From Eubacterium sp. (GTDB lineage: Bacteria > Bacillota > Clostridia > Lachnospirales > Lachnospiraceae), in assembly GCA_024681495.1 (NCBI GenBank), contig JAILAS010000151.1:1-13352 (forward strand): a stretch of DNA of 13,352 nucleotides, read 5' to 3'. Made by a program: the position numbers and the translations under genes. Positions 6,434 to 12,688 of the stretch are shown here, piece after piece (position 1 is the first letter of the stretch; every line of letters begins with the position of its first letter). Under the pieces are notes generated by a model, which was not told the DNA's origin, did no database searches, and saw only the letters and a program-made list of their open reading frames with translations.

Positions 6434-6463
6434 ATTATACTATTGTGTATGTCAGCATGTCAA
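6434..6463 (-). promoter_or_regulatory. Consensus sigma-A promoter of the tRNA-Val/tRNA-Met unit
   Basis: On the minus strand a perfect -35 TTGACA (6458-6463) and a perfect -10 TATAAT (6434-6439) are separated by 18 nt, typical of a strong stable-RNA promoter. It begins about 45 nt after the ribH stop, so the tRNAs are independently transcribed. Confidence 0.9.
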
Positions 6464-6507
6464 GACGTTTTTTTACATAATTTACAGATTTATGTAAAGC
6501 CGCGGTT

Positions 6508-6975
6508 TTACGCCATTTCGCGGATAAGGTTGACCATTTCGATGGCCGAAAGCGCGCAGTCGTAACCCTTGTTTCCGCTCTTGGTTCCGGCCCTGTCGAT
6601 GGCCTGCTCGATGGTGTCCGTGGTGAGCACTCCGAAGAGAACGGGGATTCCGGAGCTGAGCGAGATGGTCGCAATTCCCTTCGAGACCTCTGCGCACACG
6701 TAGTCGTAGTGCGTGGTGGCGCCCTTAATTACCGCTCCCAGGCAGATCACCGCGTCGTACTTGCCGCTGGTGGCCATCTTCTGTGCGATGAGCGGGATCT
6801 CGAACGCGCCGGGCACCCATGCCACGTCGATGTCGTCCTCGGCCACGCCGTGACGGCAGAGCCCGTCTTTGGCTCCGTCCAGGAGCCTGGTGCCGATGAA
6901 GGAGTTAAACCTTCCCACCACGATTCCTACTCTGATATTGCTTTCAGCTACTACTTTTCCTTCTAACAGATTCAT
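6508..6975 (-). CDS. ribH: 6,7-dimethyl-8-ribityllumazine synthase
   Basis: The 155-aa product is full length for RibH. It condenses 5-amino-6-ribitylaminouracil with 3,4-dihydroxy-2-butanone 4-phosphate to give the lumazine precursor of riboflavin, usually as a large capsid-like oligomer. Motifs are VGRFNSFI (20-27), WVPGAFEIPL (53-62), LGAVIKGATTHYDYV (79-93, catalytic His89) and GVLTTDTIEQAIDRAG followed by GNKG. AGGAGG sits 6 nt before the ATG, and ribBA ends 11 nt upstream, so the pair shares the FMN-riboswitch transcript. Downstream there is an AT-rich hairpin without a U-tract and then the tRNA promoter; no standard terminator is visible. Confidence 0.97.
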   Translation of the reverse strand: MNLLEGKVVAESNIRVGIVVGRFNSFIGTRLLDGAKDGLCRHGVAEDDIDVAWVPGAFEIPLIAQKMATSGKYDAVICLGAVIKGATTHYDYVCAEVSKGIATISLSSGIPVLFGVLTTDTIEQAIDRAGTKSGNKGYDCALSAIEMVNLIREMA

Positions 6976-6986
6976 GATATTCCTCC

Positions 6987-8195
6987 TTATGCTTCCTTGG
7001 CATCGTCGTTGTCATAGTTGAACATGTGACCCATCTTATGCTGCTTGGTGCGCAGGTAGAAGATGTCCGTCTTCTTAGCGTTTATCTTTATGGGCACCCT
7101 CTCGGTAATGTGGAGCCCATATCCCTCGATGGAGTAGATCTTATCCGGATTGTTGGTCATAAGGCGAAGCTCGCTCACGCCCAAATCCTTGAGTATCTGG
7201 CAGCCGAGCGTGTAGTCCCTCATGTCGGCGGGGAAGCCCAGCATGATGTTGGCCTCCACGGTGTCGAATCCCTGATCCTGCAGCTCGTAGGCCTTGATCT
7301 TATTTATGAGACCGATGCCCCTGCCCTCCTGGCGAAGGTACACCAGAACTCCCCTGCCCTCGCGGGCAATGCTCTTCATCGCCGCATCGTACTGCTCTCC
7401 GCAGTCGCACCTGGCAGAGCCGAATGCGTCGCCTGTGAGGCACTCGGAATGTACCCTTGTGAGTACCGGCTCTCCGTCGGAGACGTCTCCCATTACCAGC
7501 GCCACGTGGTGCTCGCCGGTGAGGTGATTCACGTATCCATAGATTTTAAAGTCGCCGTAGCGGGTAGGCATGTTGGCGCACGCCACTCTCTCCACGAGCT
7601 TCTCGGTCTCCTTGCGATACTGGATGAGGTCGGAGATCGTTCCGATCTTAAGGTCGTGCTCCTTCGCGAACTCAATGAGGTCGTCCCTGCGCATCATCGT
7701 GCCGTCGTCCTTCATAATCTCGCAGCAAAGCCCCACCTCCTCGAGGCCGGCCAGCCGGCAGTAGTCCACAGTCGCCTCGGTGTGACCCTGGCGGATGAGC
7801 ACTCCGCCCTCCTTAGCCTCGAGCGGGAACATGTGGCCGGGACGCCTGAAGCACTCCGCTCCGTCCGTTATGGCCCTCCTGGCAGTGATTCCCCTCTCGT
7901 ACGCGCTGATACCCGTGGTCGTATCCACGTGGTCGATGGACTCGGTGAATGCCGTCTCGTGATTGTCCCCGTTCACCTTGCACATCGGGGAGAGCCCGAG
8001 CTTCCTTACGTACGCCGAAGACATGGGCATGCAGATGAGTCCCTTACCGTAGGTGGCCATGAAGTTAAGGTTCTCCGTGGTGGCGTAGCGGGCGGCGCAG
8101 ATTAGGTCGCCCTCGTTCTCGCGGTCCTCGTTGTCCATCACGACTATGAGCTTTCCCGCCCTGATATCATCGATTAATTCCTTAGCACTGTTCAT
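6987..8195 (-). CDS. ribBA: Bifunctional 3,4-DHBP synthase / GTP cyclohydrolase II
   Basis: The 402-aa product makes both precursors of lumazine. Residues 1-200 are the DHBP synthase domain, which converts ribulose-5-phosphate to DHBP plus formate. It shows the Mg-binding acidic loop DNEDRENEGDL (21-31), RRPGHMFPLEAKEGG (117-131) and GHTEATVD (137-144). Residues 205-395 are GTP cyclohydrolase II, with RVHSECLTGDAFGSARCDC (247-265). The zinc ligands are Cys252, Cys263 and Cys265; YLRQEGRGIGL (286-296) and DTVEANIMLGFPADMRDY complete the active site. Both catalytic halves look intact. AAAGGAG lies 6 nt before the ATG. It is the first gene after the FMN riboswitch and two terminators, so its expression should fall when FMN is high. 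Confidence 0.97.
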   Translation of the reverse strand: MNSAKELIDDIRAGKLIVVMDNEDRENEGDLICAARYATTENLNFMATYGKGLICMPMSSAYVRKLGLSPMCKVNGDNHETAFTESIDHVDTTTGISAYERGITARRAITDGAECFRRPGHMFPLEAKEGGVLIRQGHTEATVDYCRLAGLEEVGLCCEIMKDDGTMMRRDDLIEFAKEHDLKIGTISDLIQYRKETEKLVERVACANMPTRYGDFKIYGYVNHLTGEHHVALVMGDVSDGEPVLTRVHSECLTGDAFGSARCDCGEQYDAAMKSIAREGRGVLVYLRQEGRGIGLINKIKAYELQDQGFDTVEANIMLGFPADMRDYTLGCQILKDLGVSELRLMTNNPDKIYSIEGYGLHITERVPIKINAKKTDIFYLRTKQHKMGHMFNYDNDDAKEA

Positions 8196-8276
8196 TGCTG
8201 TCTCCTTTCAGGCAATACATGTACCCCGGCGATGATTTCCGGAAAAGCCGGTCCCTTCTGTAAAGACCCGCAAATC

Positions 8277-8307
8277 AAAAAACGCCCCATGCGCGTGCAC
8301 GGGACGT
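8277..8307 (-). terminator. Second terminator in the ribBA leader
   Basis: On the minus strand ACGTCCCGTGC and GCATGGGGCGT form an 11-bp stem (two G-U pairs) with loop ACGC and a TTTTTT tail. The wobble pairs exist only in the minus-strand RNA, which supports this direction. It lies about 80 nt before the ribBA start. Confidence 0.82.
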
Positions 8308-8331
8308 TATGTTAACCAGATAGCGATACCT

Positions 8332-8359
8332 AAAAAAACAGCCGGGCAAAAACCCGGGC
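8332..8359 (-). terminator. Riboswitch-proximal terminator in the ribBA leader
   Basis: On the minus strand CCGGG-TTTTTG-CCCGG forms a short, very GC-rich stem, extendable to 6 bp with one bulge. After CTG comes a run of seven T. It starts 25 nt after the 3' side of the FMN aptamer, the usual place for the expression platform of a transcription-attenuating riboswitch. Confidence 0.7.
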
Positions 8360-8383
8360 ATGAAAAAGTATCTTTAAATCATC

Positions 8384-8488
8384 ACTTCTCTCATCCAGAC
8401 TTTAACTGTCGGCTCCGGAATCTAACCGGATCAACCAAATGGCTCGCGGGCTTTACCGCCGGTGGAGAATTTCACTCCGCCCCGAAGT
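8384..8488 (-). promoter_or_regulatory. FMN riboswitch (RFN element) controlling ribBA-ribH
   Basis: The minus strand carries the conserved RFN blocks in order: GGGGCGGAGTGAAATTC, CACCGGCGGTAAAGCC, CGCGAGCC, TTGATCCGGTTAGATTCCGG, AGCCGACAGTTAAAGTC and TGGATGAGAGAAG. The closing P1 helix is ACTTC (8484-8488) with GAAGT (8384-8388). FMN binding should stabilise the aptamer and favour the downstream terminator. The element lies between ribE and ribBA, 59 nt after the ribE stop, rather than ahead of ribD. No good promoter is visible in the gap: TTGCCT-N17-TAAGGT is the best and is poor. It may therefore act on read-through from the upstream operon. Confidence 0.95.
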
Positions 8489-8547
8489 ACGTATTCAATT
8501 TCCATGAACTACCTTACCACGATAGCTCGCATAAGGCAAGGCTTTTC

Positions 8548-9198
8548 TTACAAAAAACCGTTTTCGGAGAGCATCTCCATGGTGACTCCCGAAGAGGTCT
8601 CCTTCTCGCCGGAAAAGCTCATGAGCCTCTCGACGTACTTTCCAATCACGTCGTTCTCGAGGTTCACCGTGTCTCCCACCTTCTTGGAGAGCAATCCGGT
8701 CTCCTCCCCGGTATGGGGAATAACTGACACCTTGAAGCACGAGTCGTCCACGTAAGCCACCGTGAGCGATATGCCGTCGATGGCGACGGAGCCCTTCTCC
8801 ACGATAAACCTGAGGATCTCCGCGGGGGCCTTAACCGTAACCCACACCGCATTGTCCTCCTTTACGAGGCCGTCGATTACGCCGGTGCCGTCAATGTGGC
8901 CGCTCACGATGTGGCCGCCGAACCTGTCGCCCATGGCCATCGCCCTCTCGAGGTTCACCCGGTCCGAGACCTTAAGCTGCCCCAAGTTCGAGCGCCTCAT
9001 GGTCTCCGCCATGACGTCCGCCCTATAGAAATCGTCGCCCTTTTCGGTCACGGTGAGGCACACGCCGTTGGTACAGATTGAGTCTCCGATGCGCGCGTCC
9101 TCGAGGACGCGATGCGCCTCAACGGTAATGACAGAAGACTTTTCGCCGTGGCGTATCTCCCTGATTTTTCCCTGTTCTTCCACAATTCCTGTAAACAT
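8548..9198 (-). CDS. ribE: Riboflavin synthase (alpha subunit)
   Basis: The 216-aa product has the two tandem lumazine-binding barrels of riboflavin synthase, which dismutates two lumazines into riboflavin and the RibH substrate. Barrel 1 starts MFTGIVEEQG and has GDSICTNGVCLTV (about 43-55). The linker GGHIVSGHIDGTG lies near 91-103. Barrel 2 repeats the motif as GSVAIDGISLTV and ends NLENDVIGKYVERL. The open frame starts at 9219, overlapping the ribD stop, but MFTGIV is the universal N-terminus and GAGG sits upstream of the ATG at 9198, so that start is used, 17 nt after ribD. The gene is upstream of the FMN riboswitch and so outside its obvious control. Confidence 0.96.
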   Translation of the reverse strand: MFTGIVEEQGKIREIRHGEKSSVITVEAHRVLEDARIGDSICTNGVCLTVTEKGDDFYRADVMAETMRRSNLGQLKVSDRVNLERAMAMGDRFGGHIVSGHIDGTGVIDGLVKEDNAVWVTVKAPAEILRFIVEKGSVAIDGISLTVAYVDDSCFKVSVIPHTGEETGLLSKKVGDTVNLENDVIGKYVERLMSFSGEKETSSGVTMEMLSENGFL

Positions 9199-9215
9199 TT
9201 TTCCTCTTTCACGGG

Positions 9216-10307
9216 TCATCGGAGAATCCGGCCTGTTAGCACGGTGTCTCCTCCCAGGTTGAGCAATACGGTGTTACTGAGCCTTAACGCGTCAGAGAGC
9301 GATGCGATTCCGTCACCCTCGACCGGGCTCTTCGCGTCCCTGCCGCCCACGATGACGGGGGCGATATATGCATAGACCCTGTCGGCTAGGCCCTGACTCA
9401 CGAAGGAGCCTTCCACCCCGCCGCCGCCTTCCACGAGCACGCTGTCAATCTGTCTCTGCCCGAGCTCTGCGAGCAGGCATTTTATGTCAACCACTCCCGA
9501 GGCGTCTGTTCCGGCCTCAAATATTTCCACGCCCTTCTCCTCCAGGCGGGCCTTCTTCTCTGTGTCCGTCACCCCGCCCACGGCGACGATGGTCTTAGCC
9601 ACGTCCTGCTCCGTGAATACGAGCGAATCCTCGGGCACCCTGAACGAAGTGTCCAAGATAATTCGCAGCGGACTGTTCTCGCCCTCGAGCCTGCATGTGA
9701 GACGTGGATTGTCCGCGATAACCGTGCCGACGCCCGCCAATATGGCCGCATACCGGGCTCTGAGCGTCTGTGAGTGAGCGCGCGACTCCTCAGAGGAAAT
9801 CCACTGAGACTCCCCGGTGCAGGTGGCGATCTTTCCGTCTAAAGTCATCGCCCACTTAAGCGCCACAAAGGGATCCTTGTTCACGATGTACTTCATGAAC
9901 ACCTCGTTAAGGTCAATGGACTCCTGCGCCAGTATCCCGCTCTCCACGTGAATGCCGGCGTCCCGGATCTTCTTAATCCCACGCCCCGACACCTTCGGAT
10001 TCGGGTCCAATGCGCCCACGTATACGTTTTTAATCTTCTTGGAAACAATAAGATCCGCGCACGGTGGTGTCTTCCCATAGTGGGAACACGGCTCGAGCGT
10101 AACGTACATGTCAGCGCCCTCGGGATCCTCGGTACAATGCGCGAAGGCATTCACCTCGGCATGGCCCTCTCCGCACTTCTCGTGATAGCCCTCTCCGATT
10201 ATCTTACCGTCCCTGACAATGACGGCACCGACCATCGGGTTGGGATTCGTGTGTCCCATTCCGCGGGCCGCCAGCTCCAGGGCCCTTCTCATAAACGATT
10301 CTGTCAC
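9216..10307 (-). CDS. ribD: Riboflavin biosynthesis deaminase/reductase
   Basis: The 363-aa product combines pyrimidine deaminase (1-145) and reductase (147-363). The deaminase zinc site is HAE (49-51) with Cys74 and Cys83 in EPCSHYGKTPPC; NPNPMVGAVIV (21-31) is also typical. The reductase has KWAMTLDGKIAT (151-162), GVGTVIADNP (192-201) and LVEGGGGVEGSF (291-302). It converts the GTP cyclohydrolase II product in two steps to 5-amino-6-ribitylamino-uracil 5'-phosphate. The frame is open to 10499, but the real start is a GTG at 10307 overlapping the fumarase beta stop as GTGA, with AAGGAG 5-6 nt upstream; this gives the usual 'ESFMRRALELA' N-terminus. The overlap implies translational coupling to the fumarase gene. 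Confidence 0.95.
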   Translation of the reverse strand: MTESFMRRALELAARGMGHTNPNPMVGAVIVRDGKIIGEGYHEKCGEGHAEVNAFAHCTEDPEGADMYVTLEPCSHYGKTPPCADLIVSKKIKNVYVGALDPNPKVSGRGIKKIRDAGIHVESGILAQESIDLNEVFMKYIVNKDPFVALKWAMTLDGKIATCTGESQWISSEESRAHSQTLRARYAAILAGVGTVIADNPRLTCRLEGENSPLRIILDTSFRVPEDSLVFTEQDVAKTIVAVGGVTDTEKKARLEEKGVEIFEAGTDASGVVDIKCLLAELGQRQIDSVLVEGGGGVEGSFVSQGLADRVYAYIAPVIVGGRDAKSPVEGDGIASLSDALRLSNTVLLNLGGDTVLTGRILR

Positions 10308-10849
10308 GCCTTCTCCTTTGTCACATTCTCGTACAAATCCTCTCCGCGCGAGTCGTCGATGACGATCACGGGGAGGTCCTCCACGTAGAGCCTGCGGACA
10401 GCCTCTGTCCCCAGGTCCTCGTAACATACGATCTCCGAGGACTTGATGCAGCGCGAAAGGAGCGCGCCAGCTCCGCCGACGGCTGCGAAGTACACGCATC
10501 CGTTCTTTACGATACTCTCCTTTACGGGAGCCGTCCTCTTACCCTTTCCAATCATTCCGCACAGCCCCAGATCCAGCAGCGTGGGCGTGTACTTGTCCAT
10601 ACGTCCGGCAGTGGTGGGACCTGCGGAACCTATGACCGCGCCCTCTCTGGCGGGCGAAGGTCCTAAGTAATAGATTATGCTGTCCTTTATGTCGAAGGGG
10701 AGCTCCTCTCCCCTGTCGAGGGCCTCGATCATCCTCTTATGGGCCGCATCCCTGGCGGAATACACGGTTCCCGTGAGATATACGTAGTCTCCGGCCTTGA
10801 GGTCCTTTATGCTTTCCTTGGTAAACGGTTCTTTAAGTCGAATCTCCAT
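10304..10849 (-). CDS. Class I fumarate hydratase, beta (C-terminal) subunit
   Basis: The 181-aa product is the swivelling C-terminal half of iron-sulfur fumarase/L(+)-tartrate dehydratase, the small subunit of two-subunit enzymes. Diagnostic segments are LTGTVYSARDAAHKR (25-39), GPSPAREGAVIGSAGPTTAG (63-82) and RMDKYTPTLLDLGLCGMIGKG (83-103). With the alpha subunit it interconverts fumarate and malate. The start is 9 nt after the alpha stop, with GAGG 8 nt upstream; its stop overlaps the GTG of ribD. Fumarase is favoured over tartrate dehydratase because of context with malic enzyme elsewhere in the window, but sequence alone does not separate them safely. Confidence 0.9.
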   Translation of the reverse strand: MEIRLKEPFTKESIKDLKAGDYVYLTGTVYSARDAAHKRMIEALDRGEELPFDIKDSIIYYLGPSPAREGAVIGSAGPTTAGRMDKYTPTLLDLGLCGMIGKGKRTAPVKESIVKNGCVYFAAVGGAGALLSRCIKSSEIVCYEDLGTEAVRRLYVEDLPVIVIDDSRGEDLYENVTKEKA

Positions 10850-10858
10850 GACAATACC

Positions 10859-11701
10859 TCAAATAACCTTGACACAATGACGGTTCACGTGGCAGCAGAT
10901 GTTAACGCCCACGGGCAGCCCGGCAATGTGTGTGGGGTAGGTTTCAACGTTGACCGCAAGCACGGTGGTATCCCCACCGAGTCCTGCGGGGCCAATTCCC
11001 AACGCGTTGGCCTCCTTTAAGATGTCCTCCTCGAGCGTACGTATATGGGGAAGGGAAGATCCCTCGCCGACCGGTCTGGTCAGGGCTCTTTTGGCCATGA
11101 GGGCACACTTCTCGAAGTCACCTCCCACGCCCACTCCCACCACCATGGGGGGACAGGCATTAGGGCCGGCGTCCTTTATGGCTCCGACCACGGCATCCTT
11201 CACTCCGTCCACGCCATCGGCGGGCTTGAGCATGAACACACGGCTCATGTTCTCGGAACCGAAGCCCTTCGGACAGGCAGTTATGGTCACCTTATCTCCC
11301 GGAACCAGGGAGAAGTGTATGATGGCGGGCGTATTGTCGCCCGTGTTCTCCCTTATGAGCGGGTCGGAAACAACGGACTTGCGGAGGTATCCCTCGGTGT
11401 AGCCGCGGCTTACGCCGAGATTGACGGCCTCCGTTATGTCCCCGCCGGTGAAGTGCACGTCCTGACCGATGTCGAGGAAGATGACGGCCATCCCGGTGTC
11501 CTGGCAAATGGGCACGACATCCTCCCGCGCGGCCACGAGATTATCCTCCAGCTGGCCCAGTATCTTTTGGGCGATGGGGGCGCTCTCCCTCTCGAACGCC
11601 CTGTCGAGGGCGGCCTTCATGTCGTCCGACAGCGCGTAGTTCACTTCCGTCACCGCGTCCTTAACGGCATCTGTTATCTGACTTACAGGTATCTCTCTCA
11701 T
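10859..11701 (-). CDS. Class I fumarate hydratase, alpha (N-terminal) subunit, [4Fe-4S]
   Basis: The 280-aa product is the cluster-binding subunit of class I fumarase. Expected cluster cysteines are present in PICQDTGM, in NACPPM and in GGDFEKCALMAKRAL. Other family blocks are GGDITEAVNLGVSRGY, RENTGDNTPAIIH, PKGFGSENMS and GPAGLGGDTTVLAV. The open frame extends to 11854, but that extension is an out-of-frame shadow of the upstream GTPase. The ATG at 11701 has AAGGA 8 nt upstream, which overlaps the GTPase stop region (10-nt gap), and MREIPVSQITDAV is the normal N-terminus. The oxygen-sensitive cluster fits an anaerobe. Location directly behind two metal-handling proteins may be functional. 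Confidence 0.93.
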   Translation of the reverse strand: MREIPVSQITDAVKDAVTEVNYALSDDMKAALDRAFERESAPIAQKILGQLEDNLVAAREDVVPICQDTGMAVIFLDIGQDVHFTGGDITEAVNLGVSRGYTEGYLRKSVVSDPLIRENTGDNTPAIIHFSLVPGDKVTITACPKGFGSENMSRVFMLKPADGVDGVKDAVVGAIKDAGPNACPPMVVGVGVGGDFEKCALMAKRALTRPVGEGSSLPHIRTLEEDILKEANALGIGPAGLGGDTTVLAVNVETYPTHIAGLPVGVNICCHVNRHCVKVI

Positions 11702-11711
11702 TAATTCGTCC

Positions 11712-12674
11712 TTAAGAAAAATAGACAAGCTCGTCCTCGGGCTTATCCGCCGGCTTTGTTTCCACCTCGTAGAGCACGGGACCCTTTCCGCCGTAGTCCT
11801 TGTCGTACTCGTACGACACCTTGGCGGTGAGGTCGACCCAGCTCTTGTGAGCAATGGATGCTGCGTTCTTGCTCTTGCATATGAGTCCCATGAACTGAAT
11901 GTCCGCCTCGCAGCACGTCATGGCGAACCGGCCGGGCACATACTGGCCGGGCTTGTAGTCGTCGGGATTGTATATAAGGGCCCTGAAGCTAATGGTCTTC
12001 CCCTTGTAGTCCTTGGGATTGTCCATGATATCCATGTAAAAGAGCGCGTAGTCCGAATCGGAAAGGTCGAGCCTGTCCTGAGACTTGTCGTAGGGAAGCT
12101 CGCTCATGGCCTTCTCGTCGATAGACCCGTCCGGACGCTCGTATACGATCTGCGCGCGCTTATTGTTGGCCTTAATGGCCGCACGGAACTTGGACTTGGG
12201 CAGATCGTCGGACGACCTGTTGATGATGACCACGTCCGAGAGGAATATCTGATCCATCATCATGGTCCTCATGTTCGTGAGGAAGCTGTCGAAAGTGGGT
12301 CCCTCCACGGTGGTCAGGCACTGCACCAGGTCGAAGTCCTGAGAAAACGCCTTGTCCTCGAGCACGTCGGAAACGGCTGAAATCTGCCAGGTTCCGTTGT
12401 ACTCGATAAAGATCATGTCGGGATTGGCCTCATCCGCATACCTGATGATGTTCTCCGCGGTGAAGTCCTCCTCGTTCTCGATATCCACCTTGGTGACGCG
12501 GTGCTTTATGAGGTCGGCCTCATCGTACTCCTCGTCTCCGTCCTCGCAGACAATGAGCAGCACATGGGCACCCTCGGTGAACTCGCCGTCGAAAATGGTA
12601 TCCTTTATTAATGACGTCTTTCCACTGTCCATAAATCCGGTGAAAAGATAGATTGGTAACTTGTTTTCTGCCAT
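11712..12674 (-). CDS. G3E-family GTPase fused to a DUF1980/TIGR03943-like C-terminal domain
   Basis: The 320-aa product has an N-terminal P-loop GTPase domain. Walker A is GFMDSGKTS (13-21). The family-defining ExxG motif appears as IEYNG (90-94), and the guanine-specificity loop as NRSSDD (152-157, diverged from NKxD). CobW-type members carry a GCxCC metal motif after the P-loop; here it is absent, and IVCEDGDEEYDE (41-52) occupies the region. Residues 223-320 resemble the C-terminal OB-like domain of YcgQ/TIGR03943 proteins: 'GKTISFRALIY', RFAMTCCEADIQFMGL (249-264) and a terminal ELVYFS. The TCC pair is a plausible metal site. G3E GTPases load Ni, Co or Zn onto enzymes; the client here is unknown. 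It lies 14 nt after the chimeric gene and 10 nt before fumarase alpha. Domain calls are by eye. Confidence 0.82.
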   Translation of the reverse strand: MAENKLPIYLFTGFMDSGKTSLIKDTIFDGEFTEGAHVLLIVCEDGDEEYDEADLIKHRVTKVDIENEEDFTAENIIRYADEANPDMIFIEYNGTWQISAVSDVLEDKAFSQDFDLVQCLTTVEGPTFDSFLTNMRTMMMDQIFLSDVVIINRSSDDLPKSKFRAAIKANNKRAQIVYERPDGSIDEKAMSELPYDKSQDRLDLSDSDYALFYMDIMDNPKDYKGKTISFRALIYNPDDYKPGQYVPGRFAMTCCEADIQFMGLICKSKNAASIAHKSWVDLTAKVSYEYDKDYGGKGPVLYEVETKPADKPEDELVYFS

Positions 12675-12688
12675 TGGAATCGCCTCTT

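Larger units (their letters stand above)
6177..6480. repeat. 14-bp perfect inverted repeat flanking the tRNA pair
   Basis: TTATGTAAAAAAAC at 6177-6190 reappears as its exact reverse complement at 6467-6480, bracketing the tRNA promoter, both tRNAs and their terminator in 304 bp. The left copy includes the T-tract of the tRNA terminator and the right copy abuts the -35 region. Each copy is also part of a local palindrome (6170-6182 and 6472-6498). It is A/T-rich, so chance or shared use as terminator and hairpin parts is possible. Confidence 0.45.

Noticed and set aside
6472..6498. AT-rich hairpin after ribH as a terminator
   Set aside because: The arms TTTACATAA/TTATGTAAA pair well, but in the ribH direction they are followed by A residues, not a U-tract. 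It could still be a 3' stabilising stem.
7026..8105. Long plus-strand open frame (359 codons) opposite ribBA
   Set aside because: It lies entirely antisense to a complete, motif-rich ribBA, has no ribosome binding site, and encodes a low-complexity Val/His/Leu-rich product typical of the mirror frame of a GC-rich gene.
9199..9219. Upstream ATG of ribE overlapping the ribD stop
   Set aside because: The overlap looked like coupling, but riboflavin synthases begin MFTGIV and the better-placed ribosome binding site precedes the ATG at 9198.
11847..12380. Plus-strand open frame opposite the G3E GTPase
   Set aside because: It is a mirror frame of a recognisable protein, with no start signals and no domain.
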